Of a stretch of DNA of 64,000 nucleotides, positions 7,144 through 15,361 are shown piece by piece. The notes under the pieces were generated by a model. The model saw nothing but the letters and a program-made list of their open reading frames with translations. It made no database searches and had not been told where the DNA came from. Origin of the DNA: Herpetosiphon llansteffanensis. GTDB lineage: Bacteria > Chloroflexota > Chloroflexia > Chloroflexales > Herpetosiphonaceae. Numbering within the stretch: the stretch's first letter is position 1; each line of letters opens with the position of its first letter. The stretch spans positions 59,561 through 123,560 of the forward strand of contig NZ_PUBZ01000076.1 of the NCBI RefSeq assembly GCF_003205875.1, in the 5' to 3' direction. Position numbers and translations under genes: made by a program.

Positions 7144-9282
7144 ATGAACGTTGCTGAATTACCACCGCAGTTTGCCCCACTGCCCCAACGGATTAACCGA
7201 CTCTATGAGTTGGCGTATAACCTTTGGTGGAGTTGGCAACCAGAAGCCCAAGCACTCTACCAAACGATTGATGCAACGTTGTGGGAGCGCACGGGTCATA
7301 ATCCAGTGAAATTTTTGCGTGAAGTTAGCTTGGCTAGCCTTGAACAAAAAGCCCTTGATAGCAATTATTTGGCACAGTATGATCGGGTAACGATCAAATT
7401 TGATCATTATATGCGTGATGATCGCACCTGGTTTGCTCGTAATCATCCTGACCACAAAGATCACACGATTGCCTATTTTTCGGCTGAGTTTGGCATTCAT
7501 GAATCGTTGCCAATTTACTCTGGTGGCTTGGGCATTTTGTCTGGCGACCATTGTAAAGAAGCGAGCGATATTGGTTTGCCATTTGTTGGGGTTGGCTTTT
7601 TATATCCCCAAGGCTATTTTCGCCAATTTATCAATAGCGAAGGCACGCAAGAAGCGCTTTACGAACGCTTGAATTTTGCCGAATTGCCAGCCTTGGTGGT
7701 GCGCAATAGCGATGGCAGCGAACTGCGCGTGAGCGTCGATCTGCCCGGGCGCACGGTGTTTGTTAAAGTTTGGCGCTTCCAAGTTGGCCGCATTACCTTG
7801 CTGCTGATGGATACCGACGTTGATGAAAATCGCCCTGAAGATCGCGAATTGTCGGCCCGTTTGTATGGCGGCGATCAATGGCTGCGGGTGGCGCAAGAAA
7901 TTATCTTGGGGATTGCAGGCGTGCGGGTTTTACGCGCCCTCAACATCAACCCAACTGTTTGGCACATGAACGAAGGCCACTCAGCATTTTTGGGCTTAGA
8001 ATTGTTGCGCGAACGGGTGCAGCGTGGCGAAAACCTTGAGCATGCCGTTGCTGAAGTGCGCAAGCGTTCAGTCTTTACCACCCACACCCCAGTGCCAGCT
8101 GGTAACGATGCCTTCCCACTTGATCTGATCGATCAATTCTTCCACAACTATTGGCCGCAATTGGGCATCGATCGCGATACCTTTATGAATATTGCCTTGC
8201 AGCAACAAAGCTGGGGGCCAACGTTTAGCATGACGGTGCTGGCGTTGCGCTTATCGGAATATCATAACGGCGTGAGCGAATTGCACGGCGCAGTTGCCCG
8301 CCAAATGTGGCAATTCTTGTATCCAGGCAAATCGGTTGATGAAGTGCCAATTGGCCATGTGACCAACGGTGTGCACTCGGATACCTGGCTGGCTCCAGCG
8401 ATGGCCAATATGTACGATTCGGTGCTTGGCGCTGGTTGGCGCGAGGTGATGGACGAACCTACAACTTGGGAACGCATCACCAATATGCCCGATGAAGTGC
8501 TTTGGGGCGTGCACTCTGGTTTGAAGCACGATTTGGCTCGCTTTATTCGTGAACGAGCTTGGCAGCGACAACGCCGGCTTGGCTACCACCGCGACGATGC
8601 AATTAGCGGCGATGTTAACCCCAACGCCTTGTTGATTGGTTTTGCTCGGCGGTTTGCCACCTACAAACGCGCAACCTTGATTTTCCGCGATTTGGATCGG
8701 ATCAAGCGAATTTTGAATAATCCAGAGCGCCCAGTGCAAATCATTTTTGCTGGTAAATCGCACCCAGCAGATGAGCCAGGCAAGAGCTTTATTCGCGCCG
8801 TCTACAACATGGCTCGCGATCCAGAGCTGCGCGGCAAGATCTTCTTTATTGAAGAATACGATATTAACGTTGGCCGCCATTTGGTGCAAAGTGTTGACGT
8901 ATGGTTGAATAACCCACGCCGACCATTGGAAGCATCGGGCACGAGCGGCGAAAAAGCTGGCATGAACGGTGTGCCAAACCTGAGCGTGCTTGATGGTTGG
9001 TGGCGCGAAGCCTACAATGGCAAGAACGGCTGGGCAATTGGCCGCGAAGCTGGCTACGACGATCTCGAACAACAAGATATTGATGATGCAGAATCGTTGT
9101 ATAGCTTGTTGGAAAACGAGGTTGTGCCAGCATTCTACGAGCGCGATGCTAATGGCTTGCCCCACAAGTGGATTGCAACCATGAAGGAATCGATTCGCAC
9201 GGTTGCACCAGAATTTAGCTTCCGTCGCATGCTCAAAGAATATGTGGCCCAATATTACGTGCCAGGCATGCAAGCCGAATAA
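7144..9282 (+). CDS. glgP: Short-type alpha-glucan (glycogen) phosphorylase
   Basis: The 712-residue GT35 enzyme releases glucose 1-phosphate from alpha-1,4-glucans. The N-terminus (RINRLYELAYNLWWSWQPEA) is the DUF3417 segment of the short bacterial/archaeal phosphorylases. IAYFSAEFGIHESLPIYSGG begins the catalytic fold. The pyridoxal phosphate site is PRRPLEASGTSGEKAGMNG, with the Schiff-base lysine at residue 604; this copy has Glu before the Lys, where Met is common. AAGGAG precedes the ATG. The amylosucrase operon downstream makes the kind of polymer this enzyme consumes. Confidence 0.95.
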   Translation: MNVAELPPQFAPLPQRINRLYELAYNLWWSWQPEAQALYQTIDATLWERTGHNPVKFLREVSLASLEQKALDSNYLAQYDRVTIKFDHYMRDDRTWFARNHPDHKDHTIAYFSAEFGIHESLPIYSGGLGILSGDHCKEASDIGLPFVGVGFLYPQGYFRQFINSEGTQEALYERLNFAELPALVVRNSDGSELRVSVDLPGRTVFVKVWRFQVGRITLLLMDTDVDENRPEDRELSARLYGGDQWLRVAQEIILGIAGVRVLRALNINPTVWHMNEGHSAFLGLELLRERVQRGENLEHAVAEVRKRSVFTTHTPVPAGNDAFPLDLIDQFFHNYWPQLGIDRDTFMNIALQQQSWGPTFSMTVLALRLSEYHNGVSELHGAVARQMWQFLYPGKSVDEVPIGHVTNGVHSDTWLAPAMANMYDSVLGAGWREVMDEPTTWERITNMPDEVLWGVHSGLKHDLARFIRERAWQRQRRLGYHRDDAISGDVNPNALLIGFARRFATYKRATLIFRDLDRIKRILNNPERPVQIIFAGKSHPADEPGKSFIRAVYNMARDPELRGKIFFIEEYDINVGRHLVQSVDVWLNNPRRPLEASGTSGEKAGMNGVPNLSVLDGWWREAYNGKNGWAIGREAGYDDLEQQDIDDAESLYSLLENEVVPAFYERDANGLPHKWIATMKESIRTVAPEFSFRRMLKEYVAQYYVPGMQAE

Positions 9283-9291
9283 GCCGCCGTT

Positions 9292-9326
9292 TGTAGCGTG
9301 AGCCTGTGCTACAGTAGCGCTTTTTT
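9292..9326 (+). terminator. Possible terminator of glgP
   Basis: TGTAGC (9292-9297) and GCTACA (9308-9313) form a short stem. A T6 run follows 7 bp later, so the fit is imperfect. Confidence 0.35.
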
Positions 9327-9355
9327 GGCGTATAAACAATGTTTGTCAGTCAAAC

Positions 9356-9397
9356 AAACGAGCATGGTTTTGAAAAAGCTCAAAATCGTGCTCGTTT
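9356..9397. repeat. Long imperfect hairpin downstream of glgP
   Basis: AAACGAGCA (9356-9364) pairs with TGCTCGTTT (9389-9397), and the inner segments GGTTTTGA and TCAAAATC also pair. There is no long T-run. It may stabilise the 3' end of the glgP message. Confidence 0.5.
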
Positions 9398-9536
9398 GGC
9401 ATATTTAGCTCAAAACTTCGTTCGCTCATCGATCTTTCTCTACTGAAGTTGTGTGATCGCTGTTTACTACCTGTAATGGTTGATCACATTAATTATCATG
9501 ATCCTTTTCCACCCTTCCGTCCCGCCAGCGGGAGAC

Positions 9537-9559
9537 GCAGGGGGCTTTAATCCCCCTGC
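9537..9559. repeat. GC-rich hairpin in the 742-bp glgP-ABC gap
   Basis: GCAGGGGG and CCCCCTGC (9537-9544 / 9552-9559) form an 8-bp stem with a 7-nt loop, next to a CCCGCCAGCGGG dyad (9530-9541 area). From 9400 to 9735 nothing else recognisable is seen and no gene is supported. Confidence 0.4.
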
Positions 9560-9739
9560 ACCCCCTCAATGATAATCCGCGACCAAACGGCATTTATCGA
9601 TGAACCTGCGGATTGGTGGTGTTCAGCAGAACCCAACCGTTGGCTGGGCTTGGATTGCAGGAATATGCCGGTTGTTAATTCAATGAGCTATTACAACTAA
9701 CTGCTACGCCTATGGGCTTGATGAAGCCAAAATTCACAC

Positions 9740-9768
9740 TTGACAAGCTTGCAACTTTACTATATCGT
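9740..9768 (+). promoter_or_regulatory. Upstream promoter P1 of the sugar ABC/amylosucrase operon
   Basis: A perfect TTGACA (9740-9745), 17 bp, TATCGT (9763-9768). The operator at 9771 starts 2 bp after the -10, where a bound repressor would block initiation. Confidence 0.55.
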
Positions 9769-9770
9769 AA

Positions 9771-9784
9771 TGGAAACGCTTCCA
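9771..9784. promoter_or_regulatory. LacI/GalR-type operator O1
   Basis: TGGAAACGCTTCCA is a 14-bp dyad with one mismatched pair around a central CG, the classic LacI-family/cre-like form. It overlaps the start site expected from P1. No LacI-family gene is in the window. Confidence 0.7.
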
Positions 9785-9845
9785 TTGCTGCAAATAACCA
9801 AGATTCAAACTAAACACCTATTTTTTCAAGCTAATGCTCCACAAA

Positions 9846-9890
9846 CTCGTTTTTGTTCGGCTCATCATGTGCCTAAAACGAGCATTTTTT
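9846..9890 (+). terminator. Terminator-like hairpin in the operon leader
   Basis: CTCGTTTT (9846-9853) pairs with AAAACGAG (9875-9882), followed by CATTTTTTT. The 21-nt loop is long. It lies between P1 and the binding-protein gene and could attenuate P1 transcripts. Confidence 0.45.
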
Positions 9891-9901
9891 TATCCGAATG
9901 A

Positions 9902-9934
9902 TGGAAACGTTTTCATGGAAAAATAGCGTATGAT
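9902..9934 (+). promoter_or_regulatory. Second LacI-type operator O2 with proximal -10
   Basis: TGGAAACGTTTTCA (9902-9915) is a near-palindrome with AAACGTTT at its centre. TATGAT (9929-9934) is a good -10 whose -35 region would fall on the operator. A weak operator-controlled P2 is therefore likely about 90 bp before the first gene. Confidence 0.55.
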
Positions 9935-10024
9935 AAAGGAGTCTGCTCAGCATTAATTGCCAGTCTAAGCCAATCAATTCCGCAGGAGCCTGACATTTGG
10001 TTTCATCAATGAGGATACACCACC

Positions 10025-11347
10025 ATGAAACGACCATGGATTCGCTCGTTTAGTTTGCTTGTCTGCTTGATTTTGGCTGGATGTGGCGCGACTGCCACGC
10101 CAACCACGCTGCCCATTACTTCAACAATCGATGCCAATGCTGGTGCTGCGAGTGGCACGGTTACGCTTTGGTTTCACTCAGGCCAAGGCGCTGAACGCGA
10201 TGCCTTGAATGCAACCCTCCAAGCCTTCGCCGCCAAAAATTCAGCGATTAAAATCGAAGCTATTGAATTGCCCGAAGGCGCATATAACGATCAGGTTAAT
10301 GCTGCTGCCTTAGCTGGCGAATTGCCATGTTTGCTCGATTTTGATGGGCCGTTTGTCTATAACTATGCGTGGTCGGGCTATTTGCAGCCCTTAGATTCGT
10401 TGATTGCTGCTGAGGTTAAAGCCGATTTCTTGCCCTCAATCATTCAACAAGGCACCTACAACGGCAAATTGTATAGCCTTGGTCAGTTCGATTCGGGATT
10501 GGGCTTCTATGCTAATAAAGCTCTGTTGGAAAAAGCTGGCGTGCGTATTCCAACGCTTGCGCAACCATGGACGCGGGCCGAGCTTGACCAAGCCTTGAGC
10601 AAACTCAAAGCCAATGGGTTGCAATATCCGCTTGAATTGAAAATGAATTATGGGCGTGGCGAGTGGTTTAGCTATGGCTTTTCGCCCTTCTTGCAATCGT
10701 TCGGTGGCGATTTGATCGATCGCTCGAATTATCAAAAAGCCAGTGGCACATTGAATGGAGCGGCTTCTGTTGAGGCAATGCAATGGTTTCAAAGCCTGTT
10801 TACGAATGGCTATGTTAACCCCAAGCCTGCTGGTGATACCGATTTTGCTGAGGGCAAGGCTGCGTTGAGCTGGGTTGGCCACTGGGCGTATCCCGATTAT
10901 GCCAAGGCACTGGGCGCTGATTTATTGGTTTTGCCTGCTGCCGATTTGGGCAAGGGCGCGAAAACTGGCATGGGTTCGTGGAATTGGGGTATTACTAGCA
11001 AGTGTGCCAACCCTGCTGCCGCTGCCGAAGTGCTGTCGTTTATTGTTTCGCCAGAAGAAGTGTTGCGCATGAGCGATGCCAACGGCGCAGTTCCAGCGCG
11101 TACCTCGGCAATTGCCAAATCGACATTATTTGGTGATGGCGCGCCGCTGAATATCTATGTGCAGCAATTAACCAATGGTGTTGCTGTGCCCCGCCCAATC
11201 ACGCCCGCTTATCCGGTGATTACCAGCGCGTTTGCTGAGGCAGTCGATAATATTGTGGCTGGAGCCGATGTGCAAACCGAGTTGGATAAAGCGGCGCAAA
11301 AAATTGATGCCGACATTGAAGATAACCAAGGCTATCCGGTGAAGTAG
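10025..11347 (+). CDS. Sugar ABC transporter substrate-binding lipoprotein
   Basis: The 440-residue protein belongs to the family 1 extracellular solute-binding proteins (MalE/UgpB type). It begins with a lipoprotein signal ending LAGC, lipidated Cys at residue 20, then a Thr/Ala-rich linker. GTVTLWFHSGQGAERDALN opens the first lobe. It would hold the sugar outside the membrane for the two permeases encoded next. The following amylosucrase suggests sucrose or a related alpha-glucoside; that substrate is an inference from context. Confidence 0.92.
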   Translation: MKRPWIRSFSLLVCLILAGCGATATPTTLPITSTIDANAGAASGTVTLWFHSGQGAERDALNATLQAFAAKNSAIKIEAIELPEGAYNDQVNAAALAGELPCLLDFDGPFVYNYAWSGYLQPLDSLIAAEVKADFLPSIIQQGTYNGKLYSLGQFDSGLGFYANKALLEKAGVRIPTLAQPWTRAELDQALSKLKANGLQYPLELKMNYGRGEWFSYGFSPFLQSFGGDLIDRSNYQKASGTLNGAASVEAMQWFQSLFTNGYVNPKPAGDTDFAEGKAALSWVGHWAYPDYAKALGADLLVLPAADLGKGAKTGMGSWNWGITSKCANPAAAAEVLSFIVSPEEVLRMSDANGAVPARTSAIAKSTLFGDGAPLNIYVQQLTNGVAVPRPITPAYPVITSAFAEAVDNIVAGADVQTELDKAAQKIDADIEDNQGYPVK

Positions 11348-11407
11348 TGCCTTCAACAATCAAGCCGTTGGCTTCAGCGGCTTGGTTCTTCCCAAGGAGT
11401 CTTGCTG

Positions 11408-12352
11408 ATGACGATTTCAAAATCGCCGACCGCGCAGCCACAAGCCACTCCACGCACGCCAATGCTGGGCTGGAAACGGCGCGAGCAGCGAGTTGCTTGG
11501 GCCTTCGTTGCTCCAGCGCTGCTGTTGCTCAGCATCTTTTTGATTGCACCGTTTGGCTTGGCATTTTATCTCTCGCTGACCGACCAACGCTTGGTGCCAA
11601 ACCTCAATCTACCAACCCGTTTTGTTGGCTTCAAACATTATTTGGCAATGTGGCAAGACGCAACCTTTGTGCGTGCGTTGCTGAATAATTTCTTGTTTGT
11701 GCTGATTGTTGTGCCAGTACAAACCAGTTTTGCCCTATTTTTGGCAATCTTGGTTAACCAGAAAATCAAAGCGATCAACTTTTTTCGCACCATCTATTTT
11801 ATGCCAGTTGTCACGATGATGGCAATTGTGGCGGTGGTTTGGACCTTTCTCTACAATCCCGATCAGGGCATCATCAATAGCTTTATTCAAACCATCAGCT
11901 TTGGCCAACTAGGCCCGTATCGCTGGCTTGAAGACCCAAAATTGGCCTTTCCAGCAATTATGTTGATGTCGATCTGGCAGGGCGTGGGCTTTCAGATGGT
12001 GATTTATTTGGCAGGTTTGCAGGAAATTCCTGGCGAATTGTACGAAGCAGCTCAATTGGATGGAGCCAATGCTTGGCAACAGTTTCGCTTTGTAACGCTG
12101 CCCCAATTGCGCAACACCTCGATTTTTGTCGTGATTTCGACCACGATTATGGCCTTCAAATTGTTCGATCAAGTTGAGATTATGACCAAAGGCGGCCCTA
12201 ACGATGCGACCGTCACGGCAATGCTGCATATTGTGAATAGTGGCTTTCGCAATCAAAAAGTTGGCTATGCCTCGGCGCTTTCGGTGGTGTTTTTTGTGAT
12301 TGTGTTGCTGATTTCGTTTGGCCAACGCATAGTTACTCGTTCAGAAAGGTAG
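11408..12352 (+). CDS. Sugar ABC transporter permease (MalF/UgpA type)
   Basis: The 314-residue protein has about six membrane segments. The cytoplasmic EAA loop reads YEAAQLDGANAWQQFRFVTL, the docking site for the ATPase. The ATG at 11408 has AAGGAG 8 bp upstream; the TTG at 11402 is too close to that site. It lies between the binding protein (60 bp upstream) and the second permease (7 bp downstream). No ATPase gene follows, so a shared MsmK/UgpC-type ATPase from elsewhere is probably used. Confidence 0.92.
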   Translation: MTISKSPTAQPQATPRTPMLGWKRREQRVAWAFVAPALLLLSIFLIAPFGLAFYLSLTDQRLVPNLNLPTRFVGFKHYLAMWQDATFVRALLNNFLFVLIVVPVQTSFALFLAILVNQKIKAINFFRTIYFMPVVTMMAIVAVVWTFLYNPDQGIINSFIQTISFGQLGPYRWLEDPKLAFPAIMLMSIWQGVGFQMVIYLAGLQEIPGELYEAAQLDGANAWQQFRFVTLPQLRNTSIFVVISTTIMAFKLFDQVEIMTKGGPNDATVTAMLHIVNSGFRNQKVGYASALSVVFFVIVLLISFGQRIVTRSER

Positions 12353-12359
12353 CTTGTTG

Positions 12360-13250
12360 ATGCAACGTCCTGCAATTGAACCAACCAAGCGCTGGCAAAA
12401 AAGCCCACGTCGTTTTGGCTCGTATCTGTTAATGACGATCATTGCGCTATTTAGTCTGTTTCCGATTGTATTTATGCTAGTTACAGCGCTTAAAGCCGAT
12501 GAAGGCCAAATTTTGCGCGAGATGAGCACATTTGCAGCGTTTTTGCCAACTGGCGAGCTTTCATTGCAAAATTTTCGCGATGTGTTTGAACGTGTGCCAT
12601 TTGCGCAATATTTGATCAACTCAGGATTGATCGCGCTCACAATTGTGCTCTTTGGGCTGGTGGTTAATAGCTTAATTGCCTATGCGTTGGCGCGCATGCA
12701 ATTTCGGGGTCAAAAATTGCTATTGGCAATTATTGTGGCCTTGATTATTATTCCGTTTCAGGCAGTAGCTGTGCCATTATTGTTGATCGTCAACCAATTG
12801 CCGTGGTTTGATGGTCGAATGACCTGGCTCGATAGCTATCACGTTCAAATCATTCCATTTATTGCCGATGCTTTTTCGATTTTTCTGTTCTATCAGTTTT
12901 TTTTGAATATTCCTAAGGATATTGAGGAAGCGGCGTTGGTCGATGGAGCTAGTCGTTTCCGCATGTATGCCCAAATTATTGTGCCACTTTCCCGACCTGT
13001 GTTTGCTACCGTCGCAATTCTCCAATTTCTGACGCATTGGGGCGATTTTCTCTGGCCATTGATGGTTGTGCGTAATCCAGCGGTGCGCCCGTTGACCGTT
13101 GGCATGCAAGCCTTTTTCGGCCAAATGCCACGCCAATGGGGCGATATTATGGCGTTTGCCACGATGGTAACGCTCCCAGTGCTGATTATTTTTCTGCTAT
13201 TTCAAAAATGGTTTGTGCAATCGGTGGCTTCATCAGGGGTTAAGGGTTAA
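12360..13250 (+). CDS. Sugar ABC transporter permease (MalG/UgpE type)
   Basis: The 296-residue protein has six predicted membrane segments and the EAA loop EEAALVDGASRFRMYAQIIV. It pairs with the preceding permease to form the heterodimeric pore. Three start codons stand in a row (TTG, TTG, ATG); the ATG at 12360 is placed best for the GAAAGG upstream. Amylosucrase follows after 29 bp. Confidence 0.92.
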   Translation: MQRPAIEPTKRWQKSPRRFGSYLLMTIIALFSLFPIVFMLVTALKADEGQILREMSTFAAFLPTGELSLQNFRDVFERVPFAQYLINSGLIALTIVLFGLVVNSLIAYALARMQFRGQKLLLAIIVALIIIPFQAVAVPLLLIVNQLPWFDGRMTWLDSYHVQIIPFIADAFSIFLFYQFFLNIPKDIEEAALVDGASRFRMYAQIIVPLSRPVFATVAILQFLTHWGDFLWPLMVVRNPAVRPLTVGMQAFFGQMPRQWGDIMAFATMVTLPVLIIFLLFQKWFVQSVASSGVKG

Positions 13251-13279
13251 TCGGCATAACGCGCAGGAGGAGCTTTGTT

Positions 13280-15265
13280 ATGCAAAAAGCTACTGTTCAA
13301 TCGAGCCAAACTGCCAACATTGCTGGGCTATTCGATGGCTTGTTGGCTCAACAGATTGCCAATTCCCGCGATCGCGATATTTTTCGCGTGCGCTGGCAAC
13401 GCCATTTTAACGATTGTTTTGAAGGATTACAGGCTTTGTATGGCCAGCATCCTGCGTGGCCAGCGTTGCTTGAACAACTGGCCGCCCGCTTGGTTGCGGC
13501 CTATGCCCAACGCCGTGATGTGCTGAAAATTCACGATTTAGCTCGTGAAATTGAGCCTGATTGGTTTGCTCAATCGCGTATGGTTGGCGGCATTTACTAC
13601 GTCGATCGCTTGGCTGGCACGTTGCGCGGCGTAATTGAGCAGATTGATTATTTGCAAGATCTGGGCTTGACCTATGTGCATCTGATGCCACTGTTGCAGC
13701 CGCGGTGTGGCCCCAACGATGGTGGCTATGCAGTGCAGGATTATCGGGCGATTCATCACGAGCTTGGCTCAATCAGCGATTTTGTCGAATTAAGCGATTT
13801 GCTGCGAGCCAACGGTATGAGTTTATGCATCGATGTGGTCGTCAATCACACTGCCAAAGAACATGAGTGGGCGCTCAAAGCGCGGGCTGGTGATCCAGCT
13901 TATTTGGATTATTATCTGACGTTTGCTGATCGCAGCTTACCTGATGCCTATGAGCAACATTTGCCCGAAGTGTTTCCCGATTTTGCGCCTGGCAATTTTA
14001 CTTGGTACGCCGAGCTTGGCGAGCATGGCCGTTGGGTTTGGACGACCTTCAACGAATTTCAGTGGGATTTGAATTATGCTAATCCCATGGTTTGGCTTGA
14101 GATGCTGGATATTTTGTTGTATCTGGCCAATTTGGGCGTTGATGTGTTGCGCTTGGATGCAGTGCCATTTATGTGGAAGCGCTTGGGTACAAATTGTCAA
14201 AATCAGCCAGAAGTGCTTGATTTGTTGCAAGCGTGGCGCGCAGCCATGCGGATCGTCTGCCCGGCGACGATTTTTAAGGCCGAGGCGATTGTTGCGCCCG
14301 ATGATTTGGTGCAATATTTGGGCTTGGGCAAACGCACGGGCAAACTTTGCGAAATTGCTTACCATAATTCATTGATGGTGCTGTTGTGGAGTGGTTTAGC
14401 CTCGCAGCGCGCCGATCTGCTGACCCAATCGTTGCTGAATATGCCGGTGACTGCTGGCAACGCCACTTGGATTACTTATGTGCGCTGCCACGACGATATT
14501 GGTTGGGCAATTACTGACCAGAATGCGGCTTTGGTTGGCGAAGATGGGCCGTTGCATCGCCAGTTTTTGAGCGCTTGGTATCGTGGCGAATTTGCTGGCA
14601 GCTTTGCGCGGGGTGAAGTTTTTCAATACAACCCAATCACCAACGATCGGCGTATTAGCGGCATGACCGCTTCGTTGGCTGGGCTAGAACAAGCCTTGGA
14701 TAACGCCGATCCGACGGCGATTGAACTAGCAATTCGGCGGATTTATTTGCTGTATGCAGTGATTTTTGGCTTTGGCGGCATTCCATTAATGTATATGGGC
14801 GATGAATTGGGCATGCTCAATGATCACAGCTATTTGAACGACCCATGCAAAGCCAATGATAACCGCTGGTTGCATCGCCCAGCCATGAATTGGGCTTTAG
14901 CGGCACAACGCCATGACCCAACGACGATTGCTGGACGCTTATGGCAGTTAATGCGCAGTTTAATTACCATTCGCCAACAAACACCAGCCTTGCATAGCGC
15001 TGGCCAAACGATTCCGATCTGGACGCAGCAACGCCATGTTTTAGGGGTGATTCGCGTTCACCCATTGGGGCGAATTTTAATTCTTGGAAACCTTTCCGCT
15101 GAGCCGCAACGAGTGGCGTTAAGCGTTGTTCGTGAGGCTGGATTGCTGGGCAACTTGCACAATTTGTTGGAGACAGCACGATTAAATATCGATGTACAAA
15201 GGGCAGAAATCGTGCTTGATAGCTACCAATGTTGTTGGCTTTGCACGCAAGCAAAAAATTTTTGA
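13280..15265 (+). CDS. Amylosucrase (GH13 sucrose glucosyltransferase)
   Basis: The 661-residue protein follows the amylosucrase plan: a helical N-terminal domain (about 1-100), then a (beta/alpha)8 barrel starting at GGIYYVDRLAGTLRGV. Visible motifs are LGLTYVHLMPLLQP, DVVVNHTAKEHEWA, GRWVWTTFNEFQWDLNYANP, the nucleophile region DVLRLDAVPF (Asp293), the acid/base FKAEAIV (Glu335) and HDDIGW (His404-Asp406). These match the catalytic residues known in Neisseria amylosucrase. The enzyme makes alpha-1,4-glucan and fructose from sucrose. A sucrose hydrolase of the same subfamily is the main alternative. A strong AGGAGG site precedes it and it is last in the ABC operon. There is no signal peptide, so it is cytoplasmic. 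Confidence 0.9.
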   Translation: MQKATVQSSQTANIAGLFDGLLAQQIANSRDRDIFRVRWQRHFNDCFEGLQALYGQHPAWPALLEQLAARLVAAYAQRRDVLKIHDLAREIEPDWFAQSRMVGGIYYVDRLAGTLRGVIEQIDYLQDLGLTYVHLMPLLQPRCGPNDGGYAVQDYRAIHHELGSISDFVELSDLLRANGMSLCIDVVVNHTAKEHEWALKARAGDPAYLDYYLTFADRSLPDAYEQHLPEVFPDFAPGNFTWYAELGEHGRWVWTTFNEFQWDLNYANPMVWLEMLDILLYLANLGVDVLRLDAVPFMWKRLGTNCQNQPEVLDLLQAWRAAMRIVCPATIFKAEAIVAPDDLVQYLGLGKRTGKLCEIAYHNSLMVLLWSGLASQRADLLTQSLLNMPVTAGNATWITYVRCHDDIGWAITDQNAALVGEDGPLHRQFLSAWYRGEFAGSFARGEVFQYNPITNDRRISGMTASLAGLEQALDNADPTAIELAIRRIYLLYAVIFGFGGIPLMYMGDELGMLNDHSYLNDPCKANDNRWLHRPAMNWALAAQRHDPTTIAGRLWQLMRSLITIRQQTPALHSAGQTIPIWTQQRHVLGVIRVHPLGRILILGNLSAEPQRVALSVVREAGLLGNLHNLLETARLNIDVQRAEIVLDSYQCCWLCTQAKNF

Positions 15266-15292
15266 GCCTGCTGGATACGATTCCGGTAACGA

Positions 15293-15321
15293 TTGCAGCC
15301 AAGGCCCGAATCAAGTATAGT
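15293..15321 (+). promoter_or_regulatory. Promoter of the beta-propeller protein gene
   Basis: TTGCAG (15293-15298), 17 bp, TATAGT (15316-15321). It shows that translation begins at 15362 and not at 15293. Confidence 0.65.
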
Positions 15322-15361
15322 TGCAGCGATTCCCCGTTCTTTTTGCAGAAGGAGCGCAACG

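Noticed and set aside
8251..9339. A 362-codon open frame on the minus strand across glgP
   Set aside because: It is the antisense of a clear glycogen phosphorylase, has no ribosome site or family motif, and is explained by the codon bias of glgP.
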